A program made the translations under genes and the position numbers. Below, in pieces: positions 21,267 to 31,243 of a stretch of DNA of 49,891 bases; the stretch's first letter is position 1; every line of letters begins with the position of its first letter. This DNA comes from a virus, in IMG/VR virus record IMGVR_UViG_3300008050_000062, positions 1 through 49,891 of that record. One strand, given 5' to 3'. The notes under the pieces were generated by a model that ran no database searches, was not told where the DNA came from, and was given only the letters and a program-made list of their open reading frames with translations.

Positions 21267-24200
21267 TTACTTACACTTTGGTTTGGTTTTTTCATTTCTT
21301 AATGCTTCTCTATATTTATTAATTTGTGTTTTATTAAAACTATCTATAGCTTTATAACCTTGTCCTTCTGCTACGCTTCCAGCTTGTTTTGTTACTTCAC
21401 CAGCTTTTATACTTTTTAAATTAGTTTCAAAGTTTGGTAAAAATTCTTTCATAACTCTAGGACTCATTAAATCTATAGGCATTAATGTTAATACATTTGT
21501 TCTTCCACTTAGCCCTCTTAGAAATTGAATAGTAACTAAATCTTGAGTGTCATCAGACAAAAAAAGCCAATCATCTACATGGTCTTCTACAAATTTAACT
21601 AAAAATTTATTATGGTCTGCTGATAAATGTATTGGATATTCTTCCCCATCTTCCTCTTTTATTTTTTGATTTCTTTTTGCTCTTTTATATATATCCCAAA
21701 ATGCGTCATTTAAAGAATGAAGATTCTTTGTTGGCTCACCATCTTCATCTAGTTCTTGTATTCTAATATCTCTAAGGTATTTATAAGCTTGAATAATAGC
21801 ATCTTGTTTATTAACCCAATAATCACTTCCTTCATCAAACATTTTATTTTGTTTACCCATTTCATTCATAGTATTTGTATGAGCTATTTTATATGAGTCG
21901 TCAGAATAATCTAAAAAATGACTACCAGCAATTTCTTTATTTAAAATTGAATTAGATACTTTATTAAAAGCAAGACCTATACTAGATATAAGTTTTTCAC
22001 CTGGGCTTATATTAGAATTAGTTTCTATTTTACTTGGATTTTCTATTTGAGATTTTATTGTTTCACTTACCTTCATTCTTTTTTTCATTTTTTCAAATTC
22101 GTGAATGTATTGATTTCCAACTTCTCTAGGACTTTTTCTTTTTTGAATACCATCTTCTGATGTCCAAAATCTCCTAGCTAAAGTTCTACTATCTTCAACA
22201 ATCCTAGACATACCAGCGATATTATTAGCTGGTGTTAATCCTTGTCTTTGTTTACTAAAATTTTGAACATTAAAAAGAATCCTAATAGATTGTATATTCT
22301 CATCAGTTAATTCTTGATTATCACTTCTTTTGAATATTCTTTTTATTATATAATCATTATTCCATCCTATATCTTGAAGTAATCCAAATTTTTGATTATC
22401 AACAGCCATTTGTAATAAAATAGATAATTCATTTTCCATACTTGTTTCAAGATAAATTTCTCCTTTTGATGCAATTGAATAAACATCTCCTTTTTTATTT
22501 ATTTCAATAATATTACCATCTTGGCTTTCCAAATTTATATCTACAATTCTATCTTTGTTATTTTCTATAACTTTTAATAATTCACCATTATTTTTATTTA
22601 ATTGATTTTTATCTAATTCAACATCAGTTATTGTAACTCTACTTTGAGGTTTTCTAGCTGATATAAATCCACCATCTAAAGATTTAAAATATATTTTCAT
22701 ATCTTTATAAGCAAGTTGAGACAATACCATTTTAGCATTTGTTGCTCTTCCTTCAGCACCAGACAAAGCAGTTTGTTCTAATACTGAAGCTTTAACATGG
22801 TCTTTTTTAAGATATGTTGATTCTGAAGTATCCATATCTTCAAATTTTTCTTTAAACATTGGAAGTTTTATAATTCTATTTCTTTGTATAAAAGAGTCAC
22901 TATTTTGCCAATTTTGATATGCTTCTAAAAGATCTTTTCCTATAAATTCAGCAAACCCGTGGTCTCCATCCCAGTCACCATCTAAGACATTCTTTACATC
23001 TTCATTTTTGAGGAACATAGTATCTCCATGACCTCCACTAACTAAGAACTGAACACGCCTTGTTACCACGCCTGTGACTTTAGCGACTGGTTGCCTGTGA
23101 ATAAGAACATTTACTCCATCTCCTTGCTCAAGAGATTCATTTAATATATTAATTTTTTCTACAGATGTATTGTTTTGTGTAAACATTTTAAACAAGGCAT
23201 AATCTTTTAATTCAGCGGCTTCTGGATTACTTTTTTCTATAGATTTACGATTTATAGATGCCCAATGTTTTACTACTTCATCGTATACTGGTTTATTATC
23301 AGCACTTACAGCAATATGATTATCTTTAATTAAGTTTTCAAGATGCCAAGCTGGTTTTAAATAAGCATGAGTAGCGTGACCTCTCTTTTTTCCAATTGCA
23401 ATTTTTCTAGCTTTGAATATTCCATTGTTAAAATATCTATTTTTTAAAAAAGATATAAACATATTAGTAATATATTTATGAGAAACACCTCTACCATTTG
23501 TATCTTTAAGTAAATCCATCCATTTTTCAGCATCAGTTGGAACTCTTTCTTCTTCTCTACTTCTATTAACAGCTCCTAAAAATGTTGCAGGATTATCTCT
23601 CATATTTTTAAGAAGAGACAAATAATCTTGAGATATTATTTTATAATGATTTTCAATTTGTTTAATCAAATTATTATATATTTTAAAATCTTTAGATTCT
23701 TCTGACAATCCATCTGGGTCTAAAAGTATTTCACCTAAAGCAATAGGATGAGCAGCTGTATCAGCAGAGCCTACTGGATTCATAATTACTTTAATATCTT
23801 TTTCTGATATTCCATTTACTTTATAATCTTTAGCGAAATCACCAGCTCTAATTTTAGCTTCATTGTCAGAATTTAAATGCTCAAAAGTATCTACAACATT
23901 ACCAGTTTTTGTATCTAATTTCTCAAAAAATGTACCATCTTTTCCTTGAGCAACTCTAGCAAATGGTTTATTCTCACCTTCTTTGTAAAATTCCATACCT
24001 AAAAATGGAGTACTTTGAAGATGCTTAACTGCTACATAATTTCTTATACCATCTTCATTTTTTTCACCTCTGTGATTTATAACAGTTTTAATAGCAGATA
24101 CATTTGGAGTTCCTATATTTTCACCAAGAGAGTTCATAAAAGCAGAACCAGACATAGTTTGACCATCTGAATTTTTAAATGTACCAGCCTCTAATACCTT

Positions 24201-27200
24201 TCCATCATTTGTACGAACTTTAACTATTGTATTTTCTGGTACTGTCATAATTTTTGAATCTAAACTTCCATCTTCTGTTTGAGGTGAATATCCATTTGTT
24301 AAAGGAAGGCTTAATCTTCCAAAGGTATCATTGATATGTTTTTCATTTAAAGCATAGCTATCATAATACAATTCTTTCATATATTCATGAACAGCAATTT
24401 TTTCCCTTATCAACATAGATTCAATATAGGGAAGAACTTGTCTTAAAACTCTTTTTTTAGCATCATCTATTTTTTCACCTTTTACAGGGTTTGAATGTGT
24501 AGTCCATCTTAAATATTCTTGAGCAAATTTATTACGAGTTGATTCTTTTAAAGTTGCGTCTTTAAGCATTACTTTATATAAAGCTTCATCTATATTTCCA
24601 TCGTCTATTTCTTTCTGCAAGTAAGACTTGAAGTCATCCATTGTAAATGAAGCATGGTCTTTATTTGTAATAGCCATTACTAAAGCACTATTTCCGCCAC
24701 CTTTCATACCTAGAATAGTTAAAAGATTTGCATTTTCAACTCCTTTAGATATTATTTGATTTAAATATTTAAATTTTTCAGCCTTTCCTAAACTTTCAAA
24801 AACTTTTTCATCAAATTTGTTTCCAGCCTGCCAATATTTATATACCTTATTTTCATCATCATACCATTTAGTTAATATATCTTTTGTTCTAAATAAAACA
24901 AGTTTTAAATTATGTTTTCCATCTCTTAATCTTTCTTCAAAAAATGTTGTAGTTTCATACTGAGATTCAGCAGTACCAGTATCTAATCTCTCAGTAGGAG
25001 ATGTCATTACTGTCATTTCACCTTTAGTATACAAAGTTGGAAGTAATAATGTTCTATAAGCCCTAGTAAATAAGCCTTTTTGATTTGCTGACATAACTGG
25101 GATTTTTGCTCTATCTTTAAGATACATTACTCTTAAATCATTTAATTCTTCTTTACTATATTCTGTTTTAATATTAACTCTATATGATTTTTGTTTAGCT
25201 TGGTCTTTTGCCCATTCTTTTACTTTTTCAATATATTTTTCAAAAGAATTATTATCTTGAGCCATTTGAGATAAAACACCAACTTGACTTATTTCTATAT
25301 GAACTCCAAATGTTTTATGAAACATTTGTTTAATATGAATATCTGAACCAACAACGCTAGTGCTATGCCTAGAACTATTTACACCAGTATCATTACCATC
25401 TTCATCTGTACTATTTTGATGTTGATATTTTGCATAAGGGTCGTATTGCAATCCTTTAACATTTTTCCATAATCCTCTACCTTGATAAAATTCTTCAGCA
25501 ATAAAGTCACCAAGAGCATCGTCAGGTACTGCCCTGAATATATTTCTTAATCTATTAGCAAATTGTTTTAACCATATTTTAATTCTATTTAAAAGACTTT
25601 TGTCTTGTATCCTATTAGCATAATATTCACCTATATGTTGTACAAGTTTTTCTTCAGTTTTAAATTTATTAATACCCCTTTTAATTAAATCTGTATCTTT
25701 TAATAATCCTATATAAATATGAGCATATTCGTGAGGCATAGTATCTAAAGTAGCATCTGTACTCGACCATAAGGCTACATTCTCTATAGCAACACCAACA
25801 GCCGTCTTACCATTTGCATCCAGTACTCCTTCAAATGTATTATCAGTTATATAATTACCAAAATGTTTACGAAGTCTAGACACAATTTTTCTAGCAAGTT
25901 CTTTATTTGAAGTAATTTTAGACAATGGAGAAACTCCAGGCTGCTGAAGATAATCATCATCTTCTGAAATTTTAGGGATGCCTCCTTTTTCATAGCCTTT
26001 GTTTTCTTTTGTATCATCAGCTTGTTTTCCAAGAATTGTATTAAGTGAATTACTCATAAGAATAATTTCTTTATCACTTGGTTGATTCATATCATATGTT
26101 TGACCAGTATCTGGTTCTTCTATATTTTCTTTTTTAGTTGGAACTATTGCTGCTGAACGAGAATTTGGTTCTATAACAGTATTAATAAATGATTCATTAA
26201 AATCTAATTCTAATCCTTTTTCCTTTTTTAAAGTTTGGACTTTACCATTTTTATTATAATTAATTAAAAAAGGCATGATAACCATTTTTTCAACTTCTAC
26301 ACCATATTGATTTTCTATTAATCTTTTATAGGCACTTAATTGAGTAGAGTGTTGTTGCCTTTTACTTCTTTTAAATTCTTTACCTTTAAATACTTTATCA
26401 TAGGCTCTACTATATACAGATGATTTACTTGTTTTTACATCCCAAATTTGAATATTACCAGTCTTAGGATTAAGAACAAATAAATCTATCTCTCCAGCTA
26501 CCCCACTAGTATCATCCCAAACAATAATATTATTAGAAAGAACTCTAAGTCCTCTTTTATCTACTTGTTTTTTAATAACATCTAATGCTTCCATTAAAGA
26601 ATCATAGGCTTCTTCAGAAATATCTGTATTATTAAATACTGGAGTCTTACCTTCTGTAAAGAAATCTCTAACAAGAGAATCAACAATATTACCTGCTGTA
26701 GTTGCATCTGTACTGCTTTCGCCAGTAAATGTAGATTTTATTACATTTGAAACTCTTTTAAAATTAATTCCCCCAATTATATAATTTCTTTTATTATCTC
26801 CTAATTCAGCTTGTTCTTGATTTTTAATTACTTCATTTTCTATTTCTTGTATATCTACTGCTTTATCAGAAACAGTTTCTATTGGAGTTGTAACATCATC
26901 TTCAGTTTCAATTGCTACGTCTTGAGTAGGAGTTGGAGATAAAGCAACTTTATCTAAATCTAAATCAAGACCATATAAATTACTTCCGTGAATACTACCA
27001 TCTTCAGGATGTCTACCATAATAATATGGACCACCTTCCATTTCTGTTTCTTGCTCCATACCTGGAGCCAATTTATCAAAATATTGTTTAGCATCATCAG
27101 AAAGTTCATCATAGTATTTTTGAACAATATATGCGTCTGCTCTATTTGGGTCATTTTTAGACTTAAAAATTGTATCCCACTCTTCTTTATACTTTTTTAC

Positions 27201-30131
27201 AAGCCTATCCCTTTCTTTTCCAGCTTCTATAACAAATGCAGTATGAGAAATTTCTTCTTTAGAACCTTTACCTCTTTCTCCTAATACATAGCTTGTAGCT
27301 TGTTCTATATTAAATTTTTCTACGGTAGGCTTTGGAGTAGGAGTTGGAGAAGTAGGAGTTCCTCTCTCTAATTCAGCAAGTCTATCTTGTAAATATTTAA
27401 ATGTTCTAGGAGCTTCTTTTTCAAGTCTTGCTCTTCCAGTTCCAAGACCGTCTTCGGGAAGAACAATTTCTTTACCTTTTGGTATTTGAGCAAAAGCTTT
27501 GTCTATTGCTTCTACATTTTCTAAATAATCAGCATCATCAAAAAATGAACCTTCATCCATAGATGGTGCTTTTTTAGTAGGTATTCCTATTGCATTGGGT
27601 TCATCTCTTATTACTGCTTGTCCACCCTTACCTCTTCCTAAAAGATTGTCTCCAAATAAATAAACTTTATCTTTGTTTTTTCTTAATAAAGCAAATGTTA
27701 ATTTTTTAACTTTAGAAACTTTAGAAAGTGATGGAGAAGTAGGCGTTGGAGTTTTTATTTCATTAATTCTTTCAATTTCTTCTTGAGTAGCAGATTTATA
27801 TTTAATTTTAGGCAATTTAAGTTTTGCTCTTAACTTGTTAATCTGGTCTCTTCTTTCGTCAACCATAACAAAATCTTTATTAGCAATAGCTTGTCTTTCT
27901 TCTTCTATTGCAAATGCAAGACCTTCTACTACATTAGTATATTCTTCTTTAGTTAATCCTAAATCTTTAGAAAATTTTGGTAAAGTAGGAATTTGAGCTT
28001 GTTCTTCTGCTTTTACTTCAGCAATAATAGAACCAATATCACTCTTTCCTTTTTCTACTTTAGGTTTTTTAGTAGTTTCTTTAGTGCTTTTTGTTTCAAC
28101 AGTAGGGGCAACATCAGCTTTTCCAATATTAATCTCATTAGGATATACATACTTTTGAGAACCAATAGTATTACCAGCTTCATCAACTTCTTGAACTTTA
28201 TACATTTTAGCAGTTGCGCTTAATACTTTAACATTTTTACCAGAAAGATTTTTTATTTTTTTTCTTTTAGTTTGTACAGAACCAACCTTGCCTACATTTA
28301 CTTTTCTTTCTTCTTGAGTTTGTTCTTTTGTTTTCATTGGTACTTCAGTAACAACTTCTGTATCAGTATCTTGTTGTTTTTCAACTTTAGAAAGAACAGA
28401 TTTTTGAGCTATTTCAATTTCTTTTTCAGTAGGTTGAACATCGTAAAATTGTTCATTTTCACTATCTGTAATAGAATGACCTTTTACTTGATTGTAATCA
28501 AAATCAATTTGAGGTGCTCCTTGTTGTACTAAATCTGGTCCTTCTTCTGTTGTAATCTTACCTTCCATCGCAAACATTTTAAGAGCATGGAGCATTTGTT
28601 CATTGTTATCTATATCTATTCTTTGAGCATCGTCTTTTATTTGCCTATTTAAAGGAGATATTGCTAATCTTAAAATTTTATTTCTTTCTGAATCTCCTAA
28701 CTTTTGAATAGCTGATATAACAGTAGGTTGAGATTTAATTAACTCAAGTAATCCAACAGATGTAGTCGCAGCTTCTTTAACTTTTGAAATAGCTTTTGAA
28801 AACTTTCCTTTACCTTCTTTAAATACTGACCAAAAATCAGCAATAGAATCAAAATCACCTTTACCTACAACTGATAAGAAATTATTTAAAACATCTTCAT
28901 CTGAGCCTTCAGCAATATCTTTAGTTATTTCTGAAGTTGCATCTTCATCTAATGCCCCAATATTATATTCACTTGTTTTTTCTTTTATTATTTCTTTTGA
29001 TTTTTTAGAAGCTATACTAGAACCTAAACCAAATGGAACACCCATTATAAAGCCACCAAATGCTTGTTCTAAAGCTCCAGTTTCAAGTGCTTCTTCTCCT
29101 ACGACTCTAAAAAAATCATTTACATCTTTAAATCCTTCTCTAGTAGCATGATAACTAGCACCTTCTAAAGCAGCCTGACTCCATTCTGTTATACCTTCTT
29201 GTAATCCTTTTTCAACAACTTGAGTAGTTTTAGCTAAAAACCCCAAACCACCCCTAGTTAAAACACCTTTACCAGCACCAGATTTAATAAGAGATTTAGC
29301 AATTCCCTTCATTAAAGTTTCATCACCAACAAGTTTGTTAAACTTAGGAACTCCTCTCATTATAGCCCTAGCTCCTATTCTTTCTAAAGCAGCAGAAGCA
29401 ACACCATAAGTAACAGCAGATATACCAGCTAAATCTTTTGCATCTTCTGGACTCATACCCATTTCATCTACCATCATATTCATTTGCTGTATGTAATTAT
29501 TAGTACTTTCTAATATAAACATAGGCAAAAGTTCTAACGTAACCCTACCAGCTTTTAATGCTCCAACACCAGCAATAGTTTGTCCAACTAAAGTTGCAGG
29601 AATCGCTGTCGAAGCTATATACGCACCTGCAATAGCGGCACCAAAAGATGGTATAACTTGACCCATTGTTCTCGTCCAAGTCGCAGGGTTACTCCAAGCT
29701 CTTTCATCTGCTGTCCAAGCATGATAAGCTTGTAATTCTGGGTCGTTTGCTATTCTGTCACTAATTTTGTTATTAGCCCACTTCCTCATATCTTCAGCGG
29801 CTTTAGTTGACCACTCTGAATTAGATAAAGAAAGAGCCATACCAGAACCACCAGCAACAGCATTAATACCCATTTGGTCTAATTGATGAACTATTCCTTT
29901 AAAAAAACTAGCAGATTCATCTGGTTTACGCCAATATCTATCATCACGCTTACCTTCATAGTCGTATAAGCGCATACCTATTGGTATAGCTTTACTTCTT
30001 TCGAATCTAAGGGTTCTTAATGCTTGGTTTGTAGCTTGTTGTACTTCATATGGACTAGGCTCGTATCCTTGTTCTTTAAAATTTTGAATAACCCGAAGCT
30101 TTATTGCGAGAGTATCTAATTCATTTGACAT
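21267..30131 (-). CDS. Giant virion polyvalent protein with two-barrel RNA polymerase module (2954 aa)
   Basis: Modules in order. Residues about 150-390 are hydrophobic and Gly/Ala-rich (FGAAIAGAYIASTAIPATLV; GGFIMGVPFGLGSSI), fit for membrane passage. About 800-922 is a macro-like domain (GDNLLGRGKGGQA at 827-839) set between PTPTSP linkers. About 1120-1330 is a PD-(D/E)XK nuclease (Asp1216 in AGEIDLF; Asp1231 and Lys1233 in IWDVKTSK). HEYAH at 1467-1471 is a zinc-metalloprotease motif. Residues about 1560-2700 carry polymerase signatures: SDG (1988-1990), Lys2015 in VSAIKTVI, Lys2036 in VAVKHLQ, HRQP (Arg2346, Pro2348), DWDGD (2386-2390) and AVDNQKFG (2576-2583). These match the two double-psi barrels of single-chain RNA polymerases such as QDE-1-type enzymes, YonO and crAss-like virion polymerases. 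Injection with the genome for early transcription is inferred from its place among internal-core genes. Confidence 0.85.
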   Translation of the reverse strand: MSNELDTLAIKLRVIQNFKEQGYEPSPYEVQQATNQALRTLRFERSKAIPIGMRLYDYEGKRDDRYWRKPDESASFFKGIVHQLDQMGINAVAGGSGMALSLSNSEWSTKAAEDMRKWANNKISDRIANDPELQAYHAWTADERAWSNPATWTRTMGQVIPSFGAAIAGAYIASTAIPATLVGQTIAGVGALKAGRVTLELLPMFILESTNNYIQQMNMMVDEMGMSPEDAKDLAGISAVTYGVASAALERIGARAIMRGVPKFNKLVGDETLMKGIAKSLIKSGAGKGVLTRGGLGFLAKTTQVVEKGLQEGITEWSQAALEGASYHATREGFKDVNDFFRVVGEEALETGALEQAFGGFIMGVPFGLGSSIASKKSKEIIKEKTSEYNIGALDEDATSEITKDIAEGSDEDVLNNFLSVVGKGDFDSIADFWSVFKEGKGKFSKAISKVKEAATTSVGLLELIKSQPTVISAIQKLGDSERNKILRLAISPLNRQIKDDAQRIDIDNNEQMLHALKMFAMEGKITTEEGPDLVQQGAPQIDFDYNQVKGHSITDSENEQFYDVQPTEKEIEIAQKSVLSKVEKQQDTDTEVVTEVPMKTKEQTQEERKVNVGKVGSVQTKRKKIKNLSGKNVKVLSATAKMYKVQEVDEAGNTIGSQKYVYPNEINIGKADVAPTVETKSTKETTKKPKVEKGKSDIGSIIAEVKAEEQAQIPTLPKFSKDLGLTKEEYTNVVEGLAFAIEEERQAIANKDFVMVDERRDQINKLRAKLKLPKIKYKSATQEEIERINEIKTPTPTSPSLSKVSKVKKLTFALLRKNKDKVYLFGDNLLGRGKGGQAVIRDEPNAIGIPTKKAPSMDEGSFFDDADYLENVEAIDKAFAQIPKGKEIVLPEDGLGTGRARLEKEAPRTFKYLQDRLAELERGTPTSPTPTPKPTVEKFNIEQATSYVLGERGKGSKEEISHTAFVIEAGKERDRLVKKYKEEWDTIFKSKNDPNRADAYIVQKYYDELSDDAKQYFDKLAPGMEQETEMEGGPYYYGRHPEDGSIHGSNLYGLDLDLDKVALSPTPTQDVAIETEDDVTTPIETVSDKAVDIQEIENEVIKNQEQAELGDNKRNYIIGGINFKRVSNVIKSTFTGESSTDATTAGNIVDSLVRDFFTEGKTPVFNNTDISEEAYDSLMEALDVIKKQVDKRGLRVLSNNIIVWDDTSGVAGEIDLFVLNPKTGNIQIWDVKTSKSSVYSRAYDKVFKGKEFKRSKRQQHSTQLSAYKRLIENQYGVEVEKMVIMPFLINYNKNGKVQTLKKEKGLELDFNESFINTVIEPNSRSAAIVPTKKENIEEPDTGQTYDMNQPSDKEIILMSNSLNTILGKQADDTKENKGYEKGGIPKISEDDDYLQQPGVSPLSKITSNKELARKIVSRLRKHFGNYITDNTFEGVLDANGKTAVGVAIENVALWSSTDATLDTMPHEYAHIYIGLLKDTDLIKRGINKFKTEEKLVQHIGEYYANRIQDKSLLNRIKIWLKQFANRLRNIFRAVPDDALGDFIAEEFYQGRGLWKNVKGLQYDPYAKYQHQNSTDEDGNDTGVNSSRHSTSVVGSDIHIKQMFHKTFGVHIEISQVGVLSQMAQDNNSFEKYIEKVKEWAKDQAKQKSYRVNIKTEYSKEELNDLRVMYLKDRAKIPVMSANQKGLFTRAYRTLLLPTLYTKGEMTVMTSPTERLDTGTAESQYETTTFFEERLRDGKHNLKLVLFRTKDILTKWYDDENKVYKYWQAGNKFDEKVFESLGKAEKFKYLNQIISKGVENANLLTILGMKGGGNSALVMAITNKDHASFTMDDFKSYLQKEIDDGNIDEALYKVMLKDATLKESTRNKFAQEYLRWTTHSNPVKGEKIDDAKKRVLRQVLPYIESMLIREKIAVHEYMKELYYDSYALNEKHINDTFGRLSLPLTNGYSPQTEDGSLDSKIMTVPENTIVKVRTNDGKVLEAGTFKNSDGQTMSGSAFMNSLGENIGTPNVSAIKTVINHRGEKNEDGIRNYVAVKHLQSTPFLGMEFYKEGENKPFARVAQGKDGTFFEKLDTKTGNVVDTFEHLNSDNEAKIRAGDFAKDYKVNGISEKDIKVIMNPVGSADTAAHPIALGEILLDPDGLSEESKDFKIYNNLIKQIENHYKIISQDYLSLLKNMRDNPATFLGAVNRSREEERVPTDAEKWMDLLKDTNGRGVSHKYITNMFISFLKNRYFNNGIFKARKIAIGKKRGHATHAYLKPAWHLENLIKDNHIAVSADNKPVYDEVVKHWASINRKSIEKSNPEAAELKDYALFKMFTQNNTSVEKINILNESLEQGDGVNVLIHRQPVAKVTGVVTRRVQFLVSGGHGDTMFLKNEDVKNVLDGDWDGDHGFAEFIGKDLLEAYQNWQNSDSFIQRNRIIKLPMFKEKFEDMDTSESTYLKKDHVKASVLEQTALSGAEGRATNAKMVLSQLAYKDMKIYFKSLDGGFISARKPQSRVTITDVELDKNQLNKNNGELLKVIENNKDRIVDINLESQDGNIIEINKKGDVYSIASKGEIYLETSMENELSILLQMAVDNQKFGLLQDIGWNNDYIIKRIFKRSDNQELTDENIQSIRILFNVQNFSKQRQGLTPANNIAGMSRIVEDSRTLARRFWTSEDGIQKRKSPREVGNQYIHEFEKMKKRMKVSETIKSQIENPSKIETNSNISPGEKLISSIGLAFNKVSNSILNKEIAGSHFLDYSDDSYKIAHTNTMNEMGKQNKMFDEGSDYWVNKQDAIIQAYKYLRDIRIQELDEDGEPTKNLHSLNDAFWDIYKRAKRNQKIKEEDGEEYPIHLSADHNKFLVKFVEDHVDDWLFLSDDTQDLVTIQFLRGLSGRTNVLTLMPIDLMSPRVMKEFLPNFETNLKSIKAGEVTKQAGSVAEGQGYKAIDSFNKTQINKYREALRNEKTKPKCK

Positions 30132-30137
30132 TATATA

Positions 30138-31142
30138 TTATTCTAAGCCTAGTGTTTTCTTTGCTTTTTCCATTTCATCAAGAGCTTTTTCTAGTGTACT
30201 ATTAGGTTTTCTTTTATATTTTTCATTCCACCCACCTACCTCAATCATTCTACCAGTATCAACTGACATACCAGATGACAATGGTTCATTTAAAAAATCT
30301 TGTAATAGATTTATATCTTCTTTTGCTACATTTGCTCTTTGCATTAATGTAATATTTTTATTTAATCTGTGCATTAAATCAGCTCCTTGTTCATGCAATA
30401 TTCTTTCTTCAGCTCCAAACCAACCAAGATTTTCACTTAATCTACGATTATTAAGACGAGTGTCTAAATTACGTTGAGATAAAAATTCATCTTTTAAAGT
30501 ATTTCTTTTTGCATCTATATCATAAAGAAAATTAATAATTTCAGCATTTTCAGTTGGAACATTATTATTTTTATAATAATCTAAAGCTTCAGATTTTGTT
30601 GTTGGTAATTTATAATTCCATTCTTTTCTTGCATTTTCTATAAATTCTTTAGATGTTAAACCAGAAGATTTAATTTCTTCAAGAACGGCATCTGGTTCTA
30701 CATTATATACTTTCATATATTGTGATAAAGCTTCATTTTCATCAAGGTCTTCTTGAGAAATATCTTCACTTAATTCTCTTCCAAATCTATCTTTTCCAGT
30801 TCCATAATTTTCACCAAGACTAAATTTATAAGGATTTGGCATACCAAGTTCCATAGCTGCGTCTAAATTTTTATGGAATTCATTATCAAATTGATAAGTT
30901 TGAGCATATAAATTGAAAAAATCTTGAAGCTCAGTTAATAATCCCATTGAAAAATCAATACCAAATCCTGCAAAAGGATTTAAATTTGTATCAACTTTAG
31001 TAAACCTTTCATTAGCTTTAAGAACTTCAGCCATTCTTTTTAAATAAAGTTCTGTTTTAGTATCTTCCCCAGCAACAAATCTATATTTTTTACCTTGCAT
31101 TCCTTTAGTATTTACATACTCAGAATCTTCATAATCAGACAA
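30138..31142 (-). CDS. Internal virion protein, second half (gp15-like position; start or frameshift uncertain)
   Basis: From a TTG at 31142 the product is 334 aa, but the frame stays open for about 48 codons further upstream and, right after the stop of the 357-aa gene, reads LEKDLDRTVPQYLKDDPLTL..., which looks like genuine protein. No ATG or GTG exists in that stretch. It may therefore be made by -1 frameshifting from the upstream gene at a U_UUA_AAA site, or the window may hold a one-base error. The sequence is charged and helical (LLTELQDFFNLYAQTYQFDNEF, KNITLMQRANVAKEDINLLQ) with no enzyme motif. It precedes the polymerase gene by 6 bases. Role as internal core component is inferred from gene order. 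Confidence 0.7.
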   Translation of the reverse strand: MSDYEDSEYVNTKGMQGKKYRFVAGEDTKTELYLKRMAEVLKANERFTKVDTNLNPFAGFGIDFSMGLLTELQDFFNLYAQTYQFDNEFHKNLDAAMELGMPNPYKFSLGENYGTGKDRFGRELSEDISQEDLDENEALSQYMKVYNVEPDAVLEEIKSSGLTSKEFIENARKEWNYKLPTTKSEALDYYKNNNVPTENAEIINFLYDIDAKRNTLKDEFLSQRNLDTRLNNRRLSENLGWFGAEERILHEQGADLMHRLNKNITLMQRANVAKEDINLLQDFLNEPLSSGMSVDTGRMIEVGGWNEKYKRKPNSTLEKALDEMEKAKKTLGLE

Positions 31143-31243
31143 TTCATTTTTTTCTACTTCATCAATTTGACCAGTATAATATAAAGATAAAGTAAGAGGG
31201 TCATCTTTTAAATATTGAGGAACAGTTCTATCTAAATCCTTTT

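Noticed and set aside
27993-28532. Plus-strand frames rich in Phe and Ser opposite the giant gene
   Set aside because: They are antisense shadows of Lys/Glu/Thr-rich codons of the 2954-aa protein and have no ribosome sites.
21267-30131. Assigning the phage to the crAss-like group because of the virion polymerase
   Set aside because: The window is about half the usual crAss-like genome size, its core gene order follows T7, and no other crAss-specific gene is recognised.
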